Part shown: positions 43,293 to 57,900 of the stretch, in pieces | How the letters are laid out: the number at the start of each line of letters is the position of its first letter | Numbering within the stretch: position 1 is the stretch's first letter | NCBI GenBank assembly: GCA_030141605.1 | Contig: JAQGDQ010000071.1 | Location: 287,605 to 351,604 of the forward strand | Direction of reading: 5' to 3' | Length of the DNA: 64,000 nucleotides | From: Tubiluchus corallicola | Lineage: Eukaryota; Priapulida; Priapulimorpha; Priapulimorphida; Tubiluchidae | The notes under the pieces: generated by a model | What the model saw: only the letters and a program-made list of their open reading frames with translations | What the model was told of the DNA's origin: nothing | Database searches by the model: none | Translations under genes and position numbers: made by a program

Positions 43293-45884
43293 AACTTACA
43301 TTTTTTAGCGATTTTAAGATGTTAAAATGGAAATTATGTAAAAAAACTCGCTAGTTCAACTTTGCTAGTCACAAGAATCATTGAAAAATTATTCATCTAC
43401 ATGAACATTTTCAAACCAAGTTTGCCTGTAATATACATATGTTTAGTCAGTGAAGTGTGGTTTATTGCTGCTTACCTAATTGCCACCATCAAAAAGAATC
43501 AAAGACAATGAATGCTCATATATAATGGTTAATATCCAAGTTCATTTTCTAGTCATGGTTGTAATTATTGTGTACTGTGCACTTTTAAGTTTTTGGTACT
43601 GATTTTAAGCGTTTATTGATCTGTGTAACTTGAAATTGCCAGTGTTTTGTATCAGCCTTTTTTTATTTCCTAAAAATGAAAGAGATCTCATTTTTGTTGT
43701 GTTTTATCATTTTCCTCACAAAGTGCCAGAATCTCTTATCACAGTTTTCTAATTTTAAACTGATACATGTATCACTTGTTTCTGAAGTTCAGTGACGATT
43801 TTACATAAATGTTAAATTACTTTATATACTTCTTTTAAATGAATGAAAACTATGCGACTTAATCGCTAAATTCAGTAGCAGATGATGTAGGCTATTAAAT
43901 TAGTTTTTAATAATCTAAGGGAAAAAATCAGCAAATGTAGAAAAATTAAAGTTATTTTTTGCCAATTTTTGCTCAATTTAAGACTCACAGCTTTAGAATT
44001 CAGCCAAAAACTGTCAGTGAATATTTATCCATACAGATTGATGCAGAGCTGAAAATTGATAGTAGTCTCCGTTGTAAAAGGTGATCATCCATAAGTTTTG
44101 TTAACCTATAAACATAATTATGACTGAGAGCAAACTGATTTTCTTAGAACCATGTTTTTCAGCCATTACTTTTGTTTACTTGTTACATGACTGGTGTAAT
44201 GCGTCTTTTGCCTCATGTTAGTTAGTAGTTATATAAACGTAATTAGTTGATAGTATGAACAAATTGGCATTTGTTGCTGTTTATTACTGTATGATAGCGT
44301 GAATATGATACATTTTACATACATATCACTTTCTGTGCTTTTATTTTGCATTTTTAAGTTTAAATCATTTTTAAAATCTCATTTTAAGAATGGAGAGTCA
44401 GGGCAAATTTTTGCCATCACTTAAATATTCAAAGAGGTATTCGATTTATTGTCTGTTTACATTTGTGGAGTAGTCTGTGGAGTCCTAAAAATTCCGTAAA
44501 TTATAAAATTGCATAAAATTGTACATATATGACGAAATTCTGTTGCATCTATTAAGGATTTTATCAGACAGTCTTTCATTTTAATGTTGCTACTGTCATT
44601 AATGTCAATTTTCATTTAGTTAAACTTACATGTACACATTGTACCTATAGACATTAACAACTAAAATGATTCGGTTTATGTAGCAATAATTGTTTACCTA
44701 GAGATTTGCCATAAAATGTAAATACTGCTTCAGTGCTTGATATGTCAAGCATCACTAGTTTCTAAATAAACTTATGAAAGATTCTCATTTTTACAACATT
44801 AACCACTTGTTCATCAACTTTATTTTCATCAATCTTCGAATAGCAAAAGTAAGAACAGTTTACACTGCAACTACAGTACATTTTAATTATTTTAGCTTGC
44901 AAAACACATGTATAATGTTCTCATTTTTCAAAAAAATCTAGTAAGTTCATTTTTGGGCAAAATTGAATTATTGGCAGCAGAGTATTCTTAATACGATAAT
45001 GCATCTTCCCACCAGATGATATGATGATCTAAAGCTTATTAAGTGAATTACTGACAAATTATGAAATGTGCTAAGCCCATTTTCAAACGCTGAAATTTTC
45101 AAACAAATCTAGCAAGTCCACAGAGGAAAGTCGGCTTCAACCAATTACTAGGTGTATGGCAATTATGGAATCAGAAGGCGCTAACAGGTGAACAGCCAGA
45201 TAGGGTGTTCAACCCTTTAAGGAGAATGGAGTAATATATGCTATCCTCTAATTGTGGCAGTTTGAACTGCTGAGTGGTTGCTTTAGTATATTTGATTGCC
45301 AGGTTAGTTTCATTTGAGCACATGCCGGAACGTAGCAAGTCCCGACACTTTTTGAAAATAAGCAGCACCTACAGAAGTGCACTTGTAGTTCAGCTTTAGT
45401 GCAACATAGTAAGTCCATGAATTAAAAAACTACTTCACTAATAGTATTAGCGTGTATTCATAACAAATTTTAAAGTAATCCAATTAAACTGTTGCTCTTT
45501 TGCAAAAGAAAACAGTTTTCCTGTTTTTCTCAAAATTAGCTGAAGCGGACCTACTAGGCTTTTCCTGAAAATGACGGAATGTAATAGTCATATGAAAATC
45601 AAGCACATGCAACAAAACCAAAGTGTATTTCTTAGAGGTATAAACATACAAAATTGATATTCAAGTTCATAGATTTATCTAATTTACTTAGCAATATATC
45701 ATATATGTTCAAGAACATGTTAAGGTACAATAAATAACAAAACATACCAATCTCATAATGGCTGATGGCAGAATCACATGATAGCATGGATGGTGGAAAA
45801 AGCTCATTGTGTAGCAGATCCAGCTGATAAAATTTAAATTTTGTGACTTATTGCATTTGGGTCATTTAAAAAAGTGAACCTATT
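43293..45884. other. Intergenic region between convergent genes
   Basis: Between the 3' ends of the convertase and LRRC71. AT-rich. A motif near AAATCTAGYAAGTYCA recurs at about 44934, 45105, 45330 and 45405. No gene recognised; the 65-codon minus-strand frame at 45171-45368 has no family signature. Confidence 0.5.
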
Positions 45885-45890
45885 TTTATT
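45885..45890 (-). promoter_or_regulatory. Candidate polyadenylation signal overlapping the LRRC71 stop codon
   Basis: AATAAA on the minus strand shares bases with the TAA at 45886-45888. If used, the 3' UTR would be only about 20-30 bases. Confidence 0.4.
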
Positions 45891-45993
45891 TATCATTCTC
45901 TTGTGCATTTGATTTAGTGAGAAGTGGATTTCGTGATGCCATCAGTTCTTGTATGCGTACATACACCCACTCATCATCTGTGACCAGGTTACC
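45886..45993 (-). CDS. LRRC71: LRRC71 exon 15 and stop
   Basis: GNLVTDDEWVYVRIQELMAS then RNPLLTK, the C-terminal family motif; TAA at 45888-45886. Confidence 0.88.
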   Translation of the reverse strand, partial: GNLVTDDEWVYVRIQELMASRNPLLTKSNAQENDK

Positions 45994-48900
45994 CTAAACA
46001 GATTTAAAAAACATGTCAATATTTAGAATGACATAAAAATCTGTTGCAAAACAAAGCTTTACTTATGTGGAAAAGATGGAAGGCAATAAAAATTAACAAT
46101 TTTAATTGTCAATTTTCATCAGAATCTATTAGTGATCTGAGACTTGTGATGCTGTTAACAGCACAGCAAAAGACCTACTCTGGGTTAAAAAATTTTGTAG
46201 CAAACCTATTTCATAAATACAAAATTAAATCAAGTCATAATCCTAATTAAACATCTGGCCAGATTCGCTGCCTGTCTCTCTGTGCATTTGAATTTGTTGC
46301 AATACTAGTAGACTTTCATCATTTCTTATTATTTTCTTATTATGATTAGCAAATGCTTACATAAACCAGAATTCTATACAGATGCAGGTTGTGTATGCTT
46401 ACTGTAAAATTCACACTTCCAATTCAAAGAAGCTTTTTTGTTAGTCTAATTACTTAGTAGTTAGACTACACGTATTCATCAGTTAATACAGTTCATCATG
46501 TGACATTGATACATAAACTGCAGCATTTACATTCTGATAACTGGAGTATAAATTGGATAATCAGTTTTTTGTGTCAGATGTTGATATATATTTTCATATC
46601 ACGAATAATAATACAGACACAATTCAAAGCTCCGTAACATTATCTATGTTATTGTTTTGCTGTTGGTGGTAACAAAGATTTACTACCTAAATTCACACAA
46701 TACCATTTTACAGAATAGTTAGCTACTGGGCCTCTGTCAAAAAGTTAATGAGCATTCACGATACTTTATACAAGTGCTGCTTTGCCCACTACTATATTAT
46801 GGTTCCAAAATATTTGATAAGAGTTTTTTGCTGATAAATATAAAATGAATGTGCAGTCAGAGTTGGAGGCACTGGTACCTAGTTCTGTTTACTAATATAT
46901 AAGCATAACGTGAAGATATTAGTTCGTTAGATTAACTTTGTGTCAAATATTCTTTCATTGTATATTTTGATTTGGCTTCTACAGGAATGATGAATTACAA
47001 AAGCAAAACTGTAATATTACAGCTTTTGAGCAATATACCAAATATGTAGGTGCACAACAAAAAGCTATATTTAAATTTTATTATGTTGCTGATACGAAAT
47101 TACAAAAACCATTTTCAGTATATATTTTACCTGGAGGCTTAGCCTGTACAGGCCCATAAACTTTGTTTTACTCTTTAACTCCCACTGCTTCTGAATTGAT
47201 GCCAAAAGATGTGACATTCCAGCAACAGTGATTCCATTTCGACTCAAGTTTAATGACGACAGACAGAGATTGCCTAAAATAATAGGTGAAGTTTGCAATA
47301 ATACCCGTTCTCATTACGATAATTTCAAATAATCAATACAATATAATGTAAACTGCACTAATTACTTAGCCAATCCTTGATGTAATATACCTGCATCTTT
47401 AGTTCAAAGAAGTTTCGCAAATGATAAACCAAACAAGTGCAGAGATTCCTAGTTAAAATGAAAACAGTAGCTCCTTTACCTGAACAGGTTTCTCATATGT
47501 GACTAAACAAAAGATTTTATGCTTTATGGTTTGCCTGCTGTCAACATGTAGATGGAACCATTTAAATTACAAAGAAATTTCTTAAGAAATTTTTATTTCT
47601 TCATGTTTTATAAATTGCAGGAATAAATCCTTGCAGCAACAAAACTCTGCAATAATAATGATGGCAATAATTTGATTGGAAGTTTTATAGTAAAAAAGTC
47701 TTGTAGTGTTATTTATACTTTCTCATACCGACCTACAACATAAAGCGTTTTGTTTCGGAATTTTACATAGTCCAGAAATGGGTGAGCCAATTGTGGTGGT
47801 TCTTCTCCCTGTAATGAAATGCAGCTTCGTTAGATGCAATATGAGCAGTTAACCAAAGCTGATCTTATCAATGATGAAATTTATAACTTCAAGAAACCAA
47901 GAAAATGTTAAGGAACAGCATGATTTCATTACTTTACATTAACGAAAGAATTATGTACAATTAGCAAACAAATATGAATTAAATATTCCCTACTATATAC
48001 ACAATTGATAATAAAAAGTAAAAGATAAGAAAAGTGCAGTTAACATGAGTTCCAAAAAAACTTACGTCATGAAACTACATTACTTTATCATAATCTTATG
48101 CGTATTTACATATTTATATGTTAAGACAGCCTTACTAAACTTTGGTAGCCGGCATGCAAGTTTAAGATGAGCCTGCATAACTTTTAAGCTGTGATTCATT
48201 AGTAAAATTTAAGAGTGTTGTATGTGTCACGAGCAAGGACTACTATACACAGGACGTGCACACTCAGATTTCTGATTCTGCCAGCGGAGGCGATCTATAC
48301 TTGCATGAACGTAATCTAGAAATAGTGCGCTTTAGAGAGTAGTGATCTTGAAAATTAAAGAATGGGCGGATCGGTAGATAGCGAGTATTATTTTTCATTT
48401 AATTGGTTCTTTACATTACGGGAGAAAAGTACCAATTGTTTATTTTATGTATCAAAGGAAATTAGTGTTCATTTTTACTTCTTAAATAGCGCACTACTTT
48501 AGGCGTAAGTGTATTTTACCGGAAGTAGTGCTTTGTCATTGTGGGAAACTTGAAAGTCAAGTGAAGCGTTGTTTTCATGCTTGTGTTTGTTCTTTGAGGA
48601 TCATTTTCAAAATTTCTCGTGGATTTTATACATCTGTGCTCAGCAGCATGCCTAACAAGTGTGGTGTTGTTAAATGCAAAGTTGTATAGTAGTCCTTGGT
48701 CACGAGTCAAATATTTTTAACACACACTTACGACAATAAACAAACTGCAAGATTTAAATAACTGTTTAACATTTTATTTTGATGACTAATATCCACACAA
48801 ATCACTGCAATAAATATATGCTATCCAACCATAGAAATGTAATCCACACTTAAAATCGGCTATGGTCTTTCTAATATTTCACAAAAGCGACAATGGCAAA

Positions 48901-51900
48901 CTATGAAAAGCGTGGATGAAAAAGTGTGTGCACTTGCCCTTGCTGATTTCAAGGACAACCCGCAATTAACTATTTTAAGAAAATTTCACGATATTTGATG
49001 TCAAGTCAATGACATCCTACTAAACAGACGTCCCAAAACTGAAATGTAAACAGTTCTTGGCGACTGGCACAGTCGACAAGGGATTCAATATGTACTGCAT
49101 ATGAATACTTATCTACCAGACACACAAATTGCATTGAAGGCCCACTGTAGCTACAGTGTGAATGTACATATGCACAAGATTGGCATTAAGCAAACATGGT
49201 TGTTTTGAAGCTTATAAGACCGATTCTTAATTGTCCTTTAAATTCAAGTTCATATTATTACAGAGCATTGAAAACAAGTTTACAATCTTGTTATCAGATG
49301 CAATAATGGAAGCTTTTTATTGTAGCAGCTATGGTAACCTTCCAAAGAAAATGTCATTAAAAGTCTCAGAATACCTCTGGCTCTGGTACTGGAACAGAAG
49401 CACCAGTGCGTTTCACAGCAGCACGTCTTGTGGAGCGTTGAGTTGATCCATCTTTACCGGATGGACTGTCATCAGTCCTCTTCTGTGTCATGGTTTCTTT
49501 CATGACACTTGCTGTAAAAGCCACACTAAATAATGAAATTGTCAACTTAATTTACATGCAAAGAGTAAACTTTAAACTTTTTTACAGACTTGCAAATTGT
49601 TGGTATTATTTCATTTATGAACCACAAAAATGTTGACGGATATCATTAATTGTTCTTGTAGTAGAGAAGATATAGTATCTATATACACGAAAGCCACATA
49701 AAGTATAAACACACACAAAACCGGATCCAGTACAGCTAGATAGATAGCTAGAATCTTCTAATAAGGAACAAAAGGCATGTATATACATATGTATGTACTT
49801 GTCATGCTAGATCTAAAAAATTACACCCCGCCATGCAGCCAAGAGTTCTATATCGTCTTGATCATCATGCCCTAGATTCTAGAGTGTGGCCGCTGCATTT
49901 GTTTTTCAATAAACTTATTTCAATAAACGTCTGAGATACGACCCACTTTTCGACAGTTAAGTATGTTTCAATGGGGAGAACTTTTCAACCAGATGATATC
50001 AACAATAGAACAATAATGCATTCTAATTAAGCACAAATACTTTTATTAGTTTAATAATATTAACTAAGGGCAAACTTGAGCAACTAGAAAAGAGAAAGAG
50101 AGAGTGTCACTCTCACTTTTTGTGGAGTAAGAAAGAATTGTAGGATGGTAATTCGTTAGTAGTATTAAACAACACAAGCAAAACCCTAGCAACTTTAAAG
50201 TCACGATCTTTTTGTGTATGGCCACTTTCACTTTAGAATGAATCATGAATCATAAGGTCCAAATACTAGTAAAAACAAAAAACAATACTAGTGAAAATTT
50301 TGCCAATCAGTTATCATACAAAGTTTACCTCTCGCTGAGCCCATGTACTCTTGCCTTTTAGATTTACGACCATCCTCCTGTCAATTCAACATTTTGTAGT
50401 TAGTTGCATAATCATATGACATGCTATAGCATAGCTCTGTGAAAAGCAGAAAAATTTGTGAAAACAAAGCAATAAGCCTACAACAAAAATGAGGAAGGGA
50501 TGGAAAAGGCAAACTTTCTCATTAACAAATAAAAACATAAACCAATAAGTAATAAATATTTTATACAAAGGCTTACTTAGTAAGCTAAACAAGTACTACA
50601 AAAAGGTAATGCAGTACCTACAAATGTTGCACTTAATATAGTTTTTGAAATTTCCATAACAGAAATGACGACTGTGAAGTAATCAACAAAAATACTAATT
50701 ATTTTGATGACAAGTGTTTGTTGTGTTATTGTTAAACACTCGTGCATTTGTTGCAAGTCAGCACATTAAAGGTATGAACATAAAAAAGAAAATGAATTGA
50801 TCTGACAAAATGATTACCACAAAGTCCTCTGCACAAAAGGAGATTACTTGGTTACATACACGTATGTATATATAAAAAATTATATTTAAATATAAAAGAT
50901 TTAAATAATATGTAAATATTTTCTAATTAAGTGTGTGCATGCATACGTGTGTGATAACGACAGTGTGGTAATGAACTTATAACGCCGGCTTATGATCACT
51001 TTATTAAAAGTTTCACGTCAACATTTTGTATGGACATTATTAAACATTATTAAAATGACGGCTACTAATAACTACTTATGATGACATACTGTAACATAAA
51101 TACCTACTCTTTTTTTACTGCTCTGTGCTTGCACTGAAGCTCGAGCACCGGAATGATCTCGTGAGTCACGATGTCCTATTTGATCTCGAGGGAGTTCATC
51201 TAGACGATCTTCTTTAAGTGTTGCCTTGTAGAACAAACAAACAAAAAATACTGTAGCAGCTAACAGCAGGTGTAGCACAAAAACAAACAAATAAACAATG
51301 AAACCGGCAAGTGACCTAATGAACAAATGAACAGACAAAAAGGCAAACAAACAAAATGAAGAAATGTAGGAATATACGTGGATTTAAACAAAGCAAAATT
51401 ATAAACCAAATGGCATGATATCAGCTTGTAGTACTTTTAACATTGCATTACACAAAAGGCAAATTCATTAGGTGACATTGCTATGCTAGTGTAAGAATAA
51501 CTTCCTCTCTCTCAAATAATTTCTTCACAGTTGGTTCCCTTTAATACTTGCTGCTCTTACTGATGAAATGCCAGATAAAGTCATATAAATACATTGATGG
51601 TCCTGCCAATTCCATTTCAGAATTGAAGTCAAAATTCTGGCTAATTTCAAATCGAGTACCAATCTAATTCAATAAAGTTTTTACCATGTAAGTTAATTCT
51701 GGATGTCGATCCATTGTAGAGAAGAAATTTACCCAGTCAAATTATTTTTCAATCAAATTGTGTATTTTTTGGTTTCAGTAATATACATTAGTGACAGCTT
51801 GAGATGTAAAACACAATCTAGCAATGCCTGTCGCAGAAACCAGCAAAAGCTTGCTATTACAGTAGGCGCCACTTTGTAGACTCACTTTGGGACCGACGTG

Positions 51901-54900
51901 TTTTGACCTAATTAACCAACTGAACCTATTAACCAGTGGGTGTATTACAGGTATAGAAGTATGAGTCATCAGCTTACTATGCACCACAAAGGTTTTCAAT
52001 GAATTTTAGAAATGAAGTAATGACTAAGTTCCTTTGTGCAGTTAAAAATTTGAAAAAATATTTTAAAATATTAGTTTATATGTGAATTAGCAATAAATTA
52101 AAAAGTATACTTTTTTAAATCACAGACTTTTCTATTCTAAGTTGTTTATTTGCGAAAATTACAAGAATTTTTTTCAAAGTTGGCTGCTTTATTTTCTCGT
52201 GAAGAAGTTAGCCCACAAAGTTCTTGTAATTATAAAAGCGTTGAAAATCTGTTGTTGTGCGTGACTAAAACAGTTCTGAATCGTCCGTTCACTTACATTT
52301 CTCTTATTTGCTGTATGATGTTTACCCTTGTAAGTCACAAGGAACACTAGCTGAGTACTGTACCTGCATCTTCGACTCATTAAGCCTGACAGGGTGATGT
52401 GATTTGTAATGAGAGCATTTGTAACAAACAAAACGGTACTTAACATGATTGTTTCTGCATACATAGAGCACAAAAGGAAAGTAAAGATGACATAAAAGTA
52501 GGAAATGCTCTTTGGGCACATACAAATATCTTATTTCAAGTAGGCGAAGGAAAAATATTGGGTCAATTATGCAGAGTTATTTGAGTCAATTACCGATAGT
52601 TTTTATGTACATTTGAATAGAAGCGGCCCGTTACAGGCGTTTTAGTCAATTAAGCGATTGAGTCTATTAACCGCGAGTCTATCAAGTGGCACCTACTGTA
52701 TATTATAATAGTAACTGAAGTACTGCGAACCATAACAATCCAAGATTACATAATTATGTTACCAATTAGCAAGTGCCAATTAAGTATACCTTGTTGGCTT
52801 CAGACAACATCTGACGACGTGCAAGGACCTCCTCATGAGACAAAGGAAATTCGGATATCAGCTCACCCATAAGCTTTGCTCCTTCATCACCAACTCTATT
52901 ACTAGCTAAGGACAAGACAGCCAAGAATCTGTTTAACCGAAGTGCCTAATGTACAAAATAGCACAAACTATATAACAAACAAAAAAGGTAGAGAAGAAAA
53001 ATTAATTAGTAAATGATGCAAAAAGATTGTAAAGGGAAAAAGCAAATGTTAAATACCAAAATATGCTGTAATTGATGTGCAACTACGAAGTGTACTTTAG
53101 CAGGCACAAAATAAATTGAAAAGATGAAATCGGCAATGCCAGTAATGCATTAAAATTATACAAACTGAAAGTTTTGGAAATGTGTCTTTACAGTAGCAGA
53201 AAATACAACTTAACAGCAAGAGTATGTGTACAGTAAAGTGTAATCAGTTCTTGTCAGGTATTTTACAATTTTCCACTTGTTTAACTTTGACTGTTATCAT
53301 GACAACATTGCTTCAAGTGTTTGAAATATTGGCCCTGTTAGTTTGGAATCCCTGGCTTGTGATTGGTGACCAGAAATTCTGAGCTTCTGACCAGAAATCA
53401 AAGGTGCTTAACTTCTATTTGAACCCCTACCCCATAAGTTTCTCAACACTAGCTGACGCAGTCTTCGATTTGTCTTGGTGATCCTATTTCATATATTGCC
53501 CTTGGTGACGTGACACAGCCCCCCGCCCCCCACTTCTTGGGATGTATTTAATGCACATCTGTCCCATCCCGGTTCTATATACAGGCAAAAACTGGATGTA
53601 GCCAAATCCCGATAATTTTCACACTGTCACATTACTCATGTTCTTAGTTAGCTCGCTTTTTGAATAAGTAATCCACACATTGAAATACACTGACTTGGCT
53701 CAAAGCTAAGAATTTGCAATCATCGAAAAAATTGACTGACTTTTGACTCACAGTCAAAGGTTACTTATAACAAGATTAAAGGTTATTATAACATTGATTT
53801 GGTTCAGCAAAAACATATTTACTCTGTAAGTTTTATAATACTAAGCACAGTAGTTATGAGTTACGTGAAATTACAGCAGGAAAAAAAAAATAAAAGATTC
53901 GGCAAGTCGAAATGCAGAATGTTATGAACAAACCCGATAAATATATTTTATCCCAACTTCAGTGATTTGATTGCAAGCTAGATCTAGTTGCACTAGGCGG
54001 CTAGTTGGTAGATGCCTTGCCAAACGTTCTGCACCAAGGTCAGAAATCAAATTAAATCTCAGATGTAAGTTCTCCAACCTGTCAAAATAACTCAGAAAGT
54101 CAACACATGTCAAATATTGATGATTTCTTTGTGCTTCTTTAAAAACTCCTTATTTAATTATGTCAAGTCTTATGTGTATCTACCCCAGCCTTTCTTTTAC
54201 CTTTAAACTTCTACCTTTAAAGGTAAAGATATTTTTAAATTTAAAGGTAGATTGCATATTTTATCATTGATAGTAACATCAGTTACTTACTGTGTTTCAG
54301 GCATTATTAAGAAATCCCAACATTCGTCAACAATATAGTTACCTTCTACAGCTAATGTTCTGAAAAGGAGACATATGAGCTGTAGTTATTAAGAGACACA
54401 TCAGCTTTGTAAGCTTCACTGCATTTCAATGGTGAAGTGATCTTACCCACTATAAGCATACGAATGACTTTTTCTAAAATACTAAAGAAATGAAATAAAC
54501 AATAGAAAAATAGAAGAAAAACAGGGAGGGGGAGGAGAGAGAGAGAGAGCAAGAGAGAAAGAGAGATAGAGTTTAAATTTTTTTTCCAATTTATAGTTAC
54601 CATGGTTTAAAAACTATGTAGTGAAGCTAAAAATTTCTTACTTGATACTTGGGCAAGTAGAGACAGCATTTCCTAGGGTTTCCAGAGTTTCTTTGTCGAT
54701 TCCTACATCGAAAAACCTGTAGGTAAAAATTAAAAAGCATGATTGCAAATTTCCTGAACAATTCTAGCAAACACACAAAAACCAAAACATAATGAGAACA
54801 AAAAACATGAGAATGACAAAATAAAATATTTTTTGCTATATTATAAAGCAATAAAGCAATATAATATATTATATTTTCGGATGCATATGTAGATAACAAC

Positions 54901-57900
54901 GAAGAAGTGTTATGTCATAATTGCATAAACTGCACATGGTTGGGAAACCACCACAAAAAATACAGCATTTGTCATTTATACGTCACTGAAATGACTGAAG
55001 GTGGCTGTTGGAATTGCTACAGACCGTTGTTGCAGGTATAAGGCTGAAAAATAATTTGAACAAGCCGATTAAATATCTTTTTTTACTTTTCAGCATATTG
55101 TGTAAATAGAAAAGCAATGACAAGCTGTTTTATAAGGGAGGGGAAAAGCATTGGTATGCACAAAAGTCAATACAATAACGATAATTCTTAAGCAATATCG
55201 ATACAGTATGATAAAAAAACAAAAGCTTTGTGTAAATGAAATAATAATTAATAATTAATTTTTTAAAGTTGGTATCAAAAGTTCTGAGTAAATATAGATT
55301 GATAATGATAAACACAAACTACATATTGATGCAACAATCAACAATTATTTCGTTTTTTTATCGATACACATCATTATTGTTAACAACCCTAGTGCACAAT
55401 AAAAAACAATATCGCACGAGATATGTTGTGGTATATTGCAAAATTTTCATGCCAAAATAAAAGAATTTATGCAATTAGCTTGTTAAACTGTTTCACTAAA
55501 ACATACCTTGATGGTTATTTGTAAGCTGCAAATGAAAAAAAACATTACGTAACTACATGTAGCAATCTGCATTGTTAAAACAGTAATGTTCAAAATGTCT
55601 TGTTTCCAAATTTATGGATTAAATAATGATAAGAACAAATTGCGTTATGGCTTCGATCTCAATGCAAGCTACAAAATTCTCATTCTGCAACCTATCTTAG
55701 CAGCTTACATTAGTAGTAATTTATTAATTTACATGTCAAACTTAACCAGCTTAGACTATCTGCTCTTTAGGAAACTTAAAGATCCAATTCAAAATTTGGC
55801 GCAAATAACGTAAAACAAGATAAAACACACGTGACAGAATTCAGTTTGTCTAGCGAATTCCATGCTTGTTTAAACACATTCATCATGATGAAATCAACTT
55901 TCCAACCTAAAATAAAAAAGTAAAATTAAAACCTGCGCCCAGAGCCTGGAAAATGAGCTCACAATGGTGACAACATGCTTCTACTAATTAATTGCTCATA
56001 AACAAAATTATAATCGTTTAAGATTTTAATTTTATTACGTTATATAATCACCTTTTACAAAGATTCCAGTTGTTACTTCATCAGATTCACTGGTAGTTTG
56101 CACAACTGGGCAAAAATAATCCATCCGATTCTTAATTAAAAATGTTTTAGGTTTTGTCTCATCTAGGAAGATTAAAACAGACAATGAGATGTTTTGAAAC
56201 TGAATGATTATGGTTTGCTTATCAGAAGAAATGCTAGCACAATTCAGATTTATACTGGAAAGGAATATGTACTTGTAAGTGGGTTATCTTTATGATAAAT
56301 TATATTTTAAAAATTAAGTTCTAAAGCATGTCTTCTGCAAGCAAATTCACGAATTTTTCTTTGTACAAACAAAAATGTAAAAATGTTGAGACGGAACTTT
56401 CTTTTTTCTGTCAACCAATATATTGGTTGACAGAAAAAAGAAAGTTCCGTCTCAACATTTTTACATTTTTGTTTGTACAAAGAAAAATTCGTGAATTTGC
56501 TTGCAGAAGACATGCTTTAGAACTTAATTTTTAAAATATAATTTATAACATATAATATAACAAAGAAAACATGGATGGTTCCTATGAACCAATTAACAAT
56601 GTTTTAACAACTCTTTGGCTAAATGTGTAGTTTGTCACAAAGGCTTTAAAGATAAATACCAACCTTCTGTAGTTGGACCTTCAGCATCAGGTGGAGTAAC
56701 TATATCGGTGCCAGGGCCCTGTTCCGATATAGTAGTACGTGGCACAACCCTTGGAATTCTTTCTAGCGATATTTGCCTACACAAATATTTAAAATCTGTT
56801 CGAAATTTTCCAGTAGTCATATATGGACCTGAAAAGATATTATTATATTATTATCCACATACTTCAATTTCATTCACTTATGCAGAGTTCTCCATGTCTG
56901 TTAGTCAGGTGCTTGAAAATGTTATGTTCTAATGAAATTAAAGAATAATATTTTTGGTAGTGTTTTTAATATTTTGGACAGGCAGAGTGATGAGGAGAAT
57001 GACTGCAGAGATCTGAAAGGTATTTAAGCATATATATGTTGCATATGAGTATGCAAATTCTGTTCAATATTAATGCACTATCTAGCATCTAGTTCATCTG
57101 TTTGTGTGCTCAAGATATGTGTTCTGATAAGCAAAACTTATCTTGGAAATCACTACGACAAAAATCACTTAGTAAATAGGACAGATAGGCCTATTGCTCA
57201 TAGGTAGCTGTTTCAAGATTTTTCTTGAAACAGCAGTTTTTCCTTTTGAAAATAGTATACTGAACACCATCTGAACCGTGTGAAGCATAGAGTTGAATCT
57301 CGGTGCTAATCCAGTAGTAAAGAGACACTCTTTCAGTATATAAAAATATTAATTCTAAATATTAGTCTGCATAGAATATATATACCTGGGGAAGCTTTTG
57401 AAAAGTTAGAATTATTACATCGCATAGAGCATGATCCATTTTTTTACTTATATTTCAAAGTAAATTGGCACTCTTTTTGAATAAAACATACAAAACTTCC
57501 GTTACAGCTAGTCTGATTCTGTACCTACCATCTGGAAGAGGTTCTATAGAAGATTTCCGGCGTTCGTGAGGAACTGCACCAGGTGGTGCATTAATAGGCG
57601 TTGCTGCAGCCGCTGCTGCTAGTGCAGCTGCTTTAGCTTTTTCTGAACGCTTACGCACCATTCTTTTTGTCTGAAATCATGAAACAATTATCACACATAA
57701 GTTTTTATAATGCAGTAATCTGAAAAATTACCCTTGTTCGGGCCACACAAACAGCAATATCTGAACACATTTTCATTGCATATTTTGGCTGTTCTAGAAG
57801 TGTGTCATGGAAAGTTTTGTACTCTATTACAACCCATCAATCCAGTTTACCTGTCTCTCCACATTTTCAGAATTCGAACACTTTCCTTGAAAATCCTGTT

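Noticed and set aside
55507-55525. A 19-base minus-strand mini-exon of LRRC71 (LQITIK or LTNNHQ) with good GT-AG borders
   Set aside because: In none of its frames does it connect exon 5 (55831-55906) to exon 6 (54642-54716) without a stop or frameshift, while direct joining of those two gives LDKLNSVTFFDVGI in perfect register with the family.
56307-56534. Identical 68-residue proteins encoded on both strands
   Set aside because: An automatic result of the perfect palindrome; no signature or expected expression as protein.
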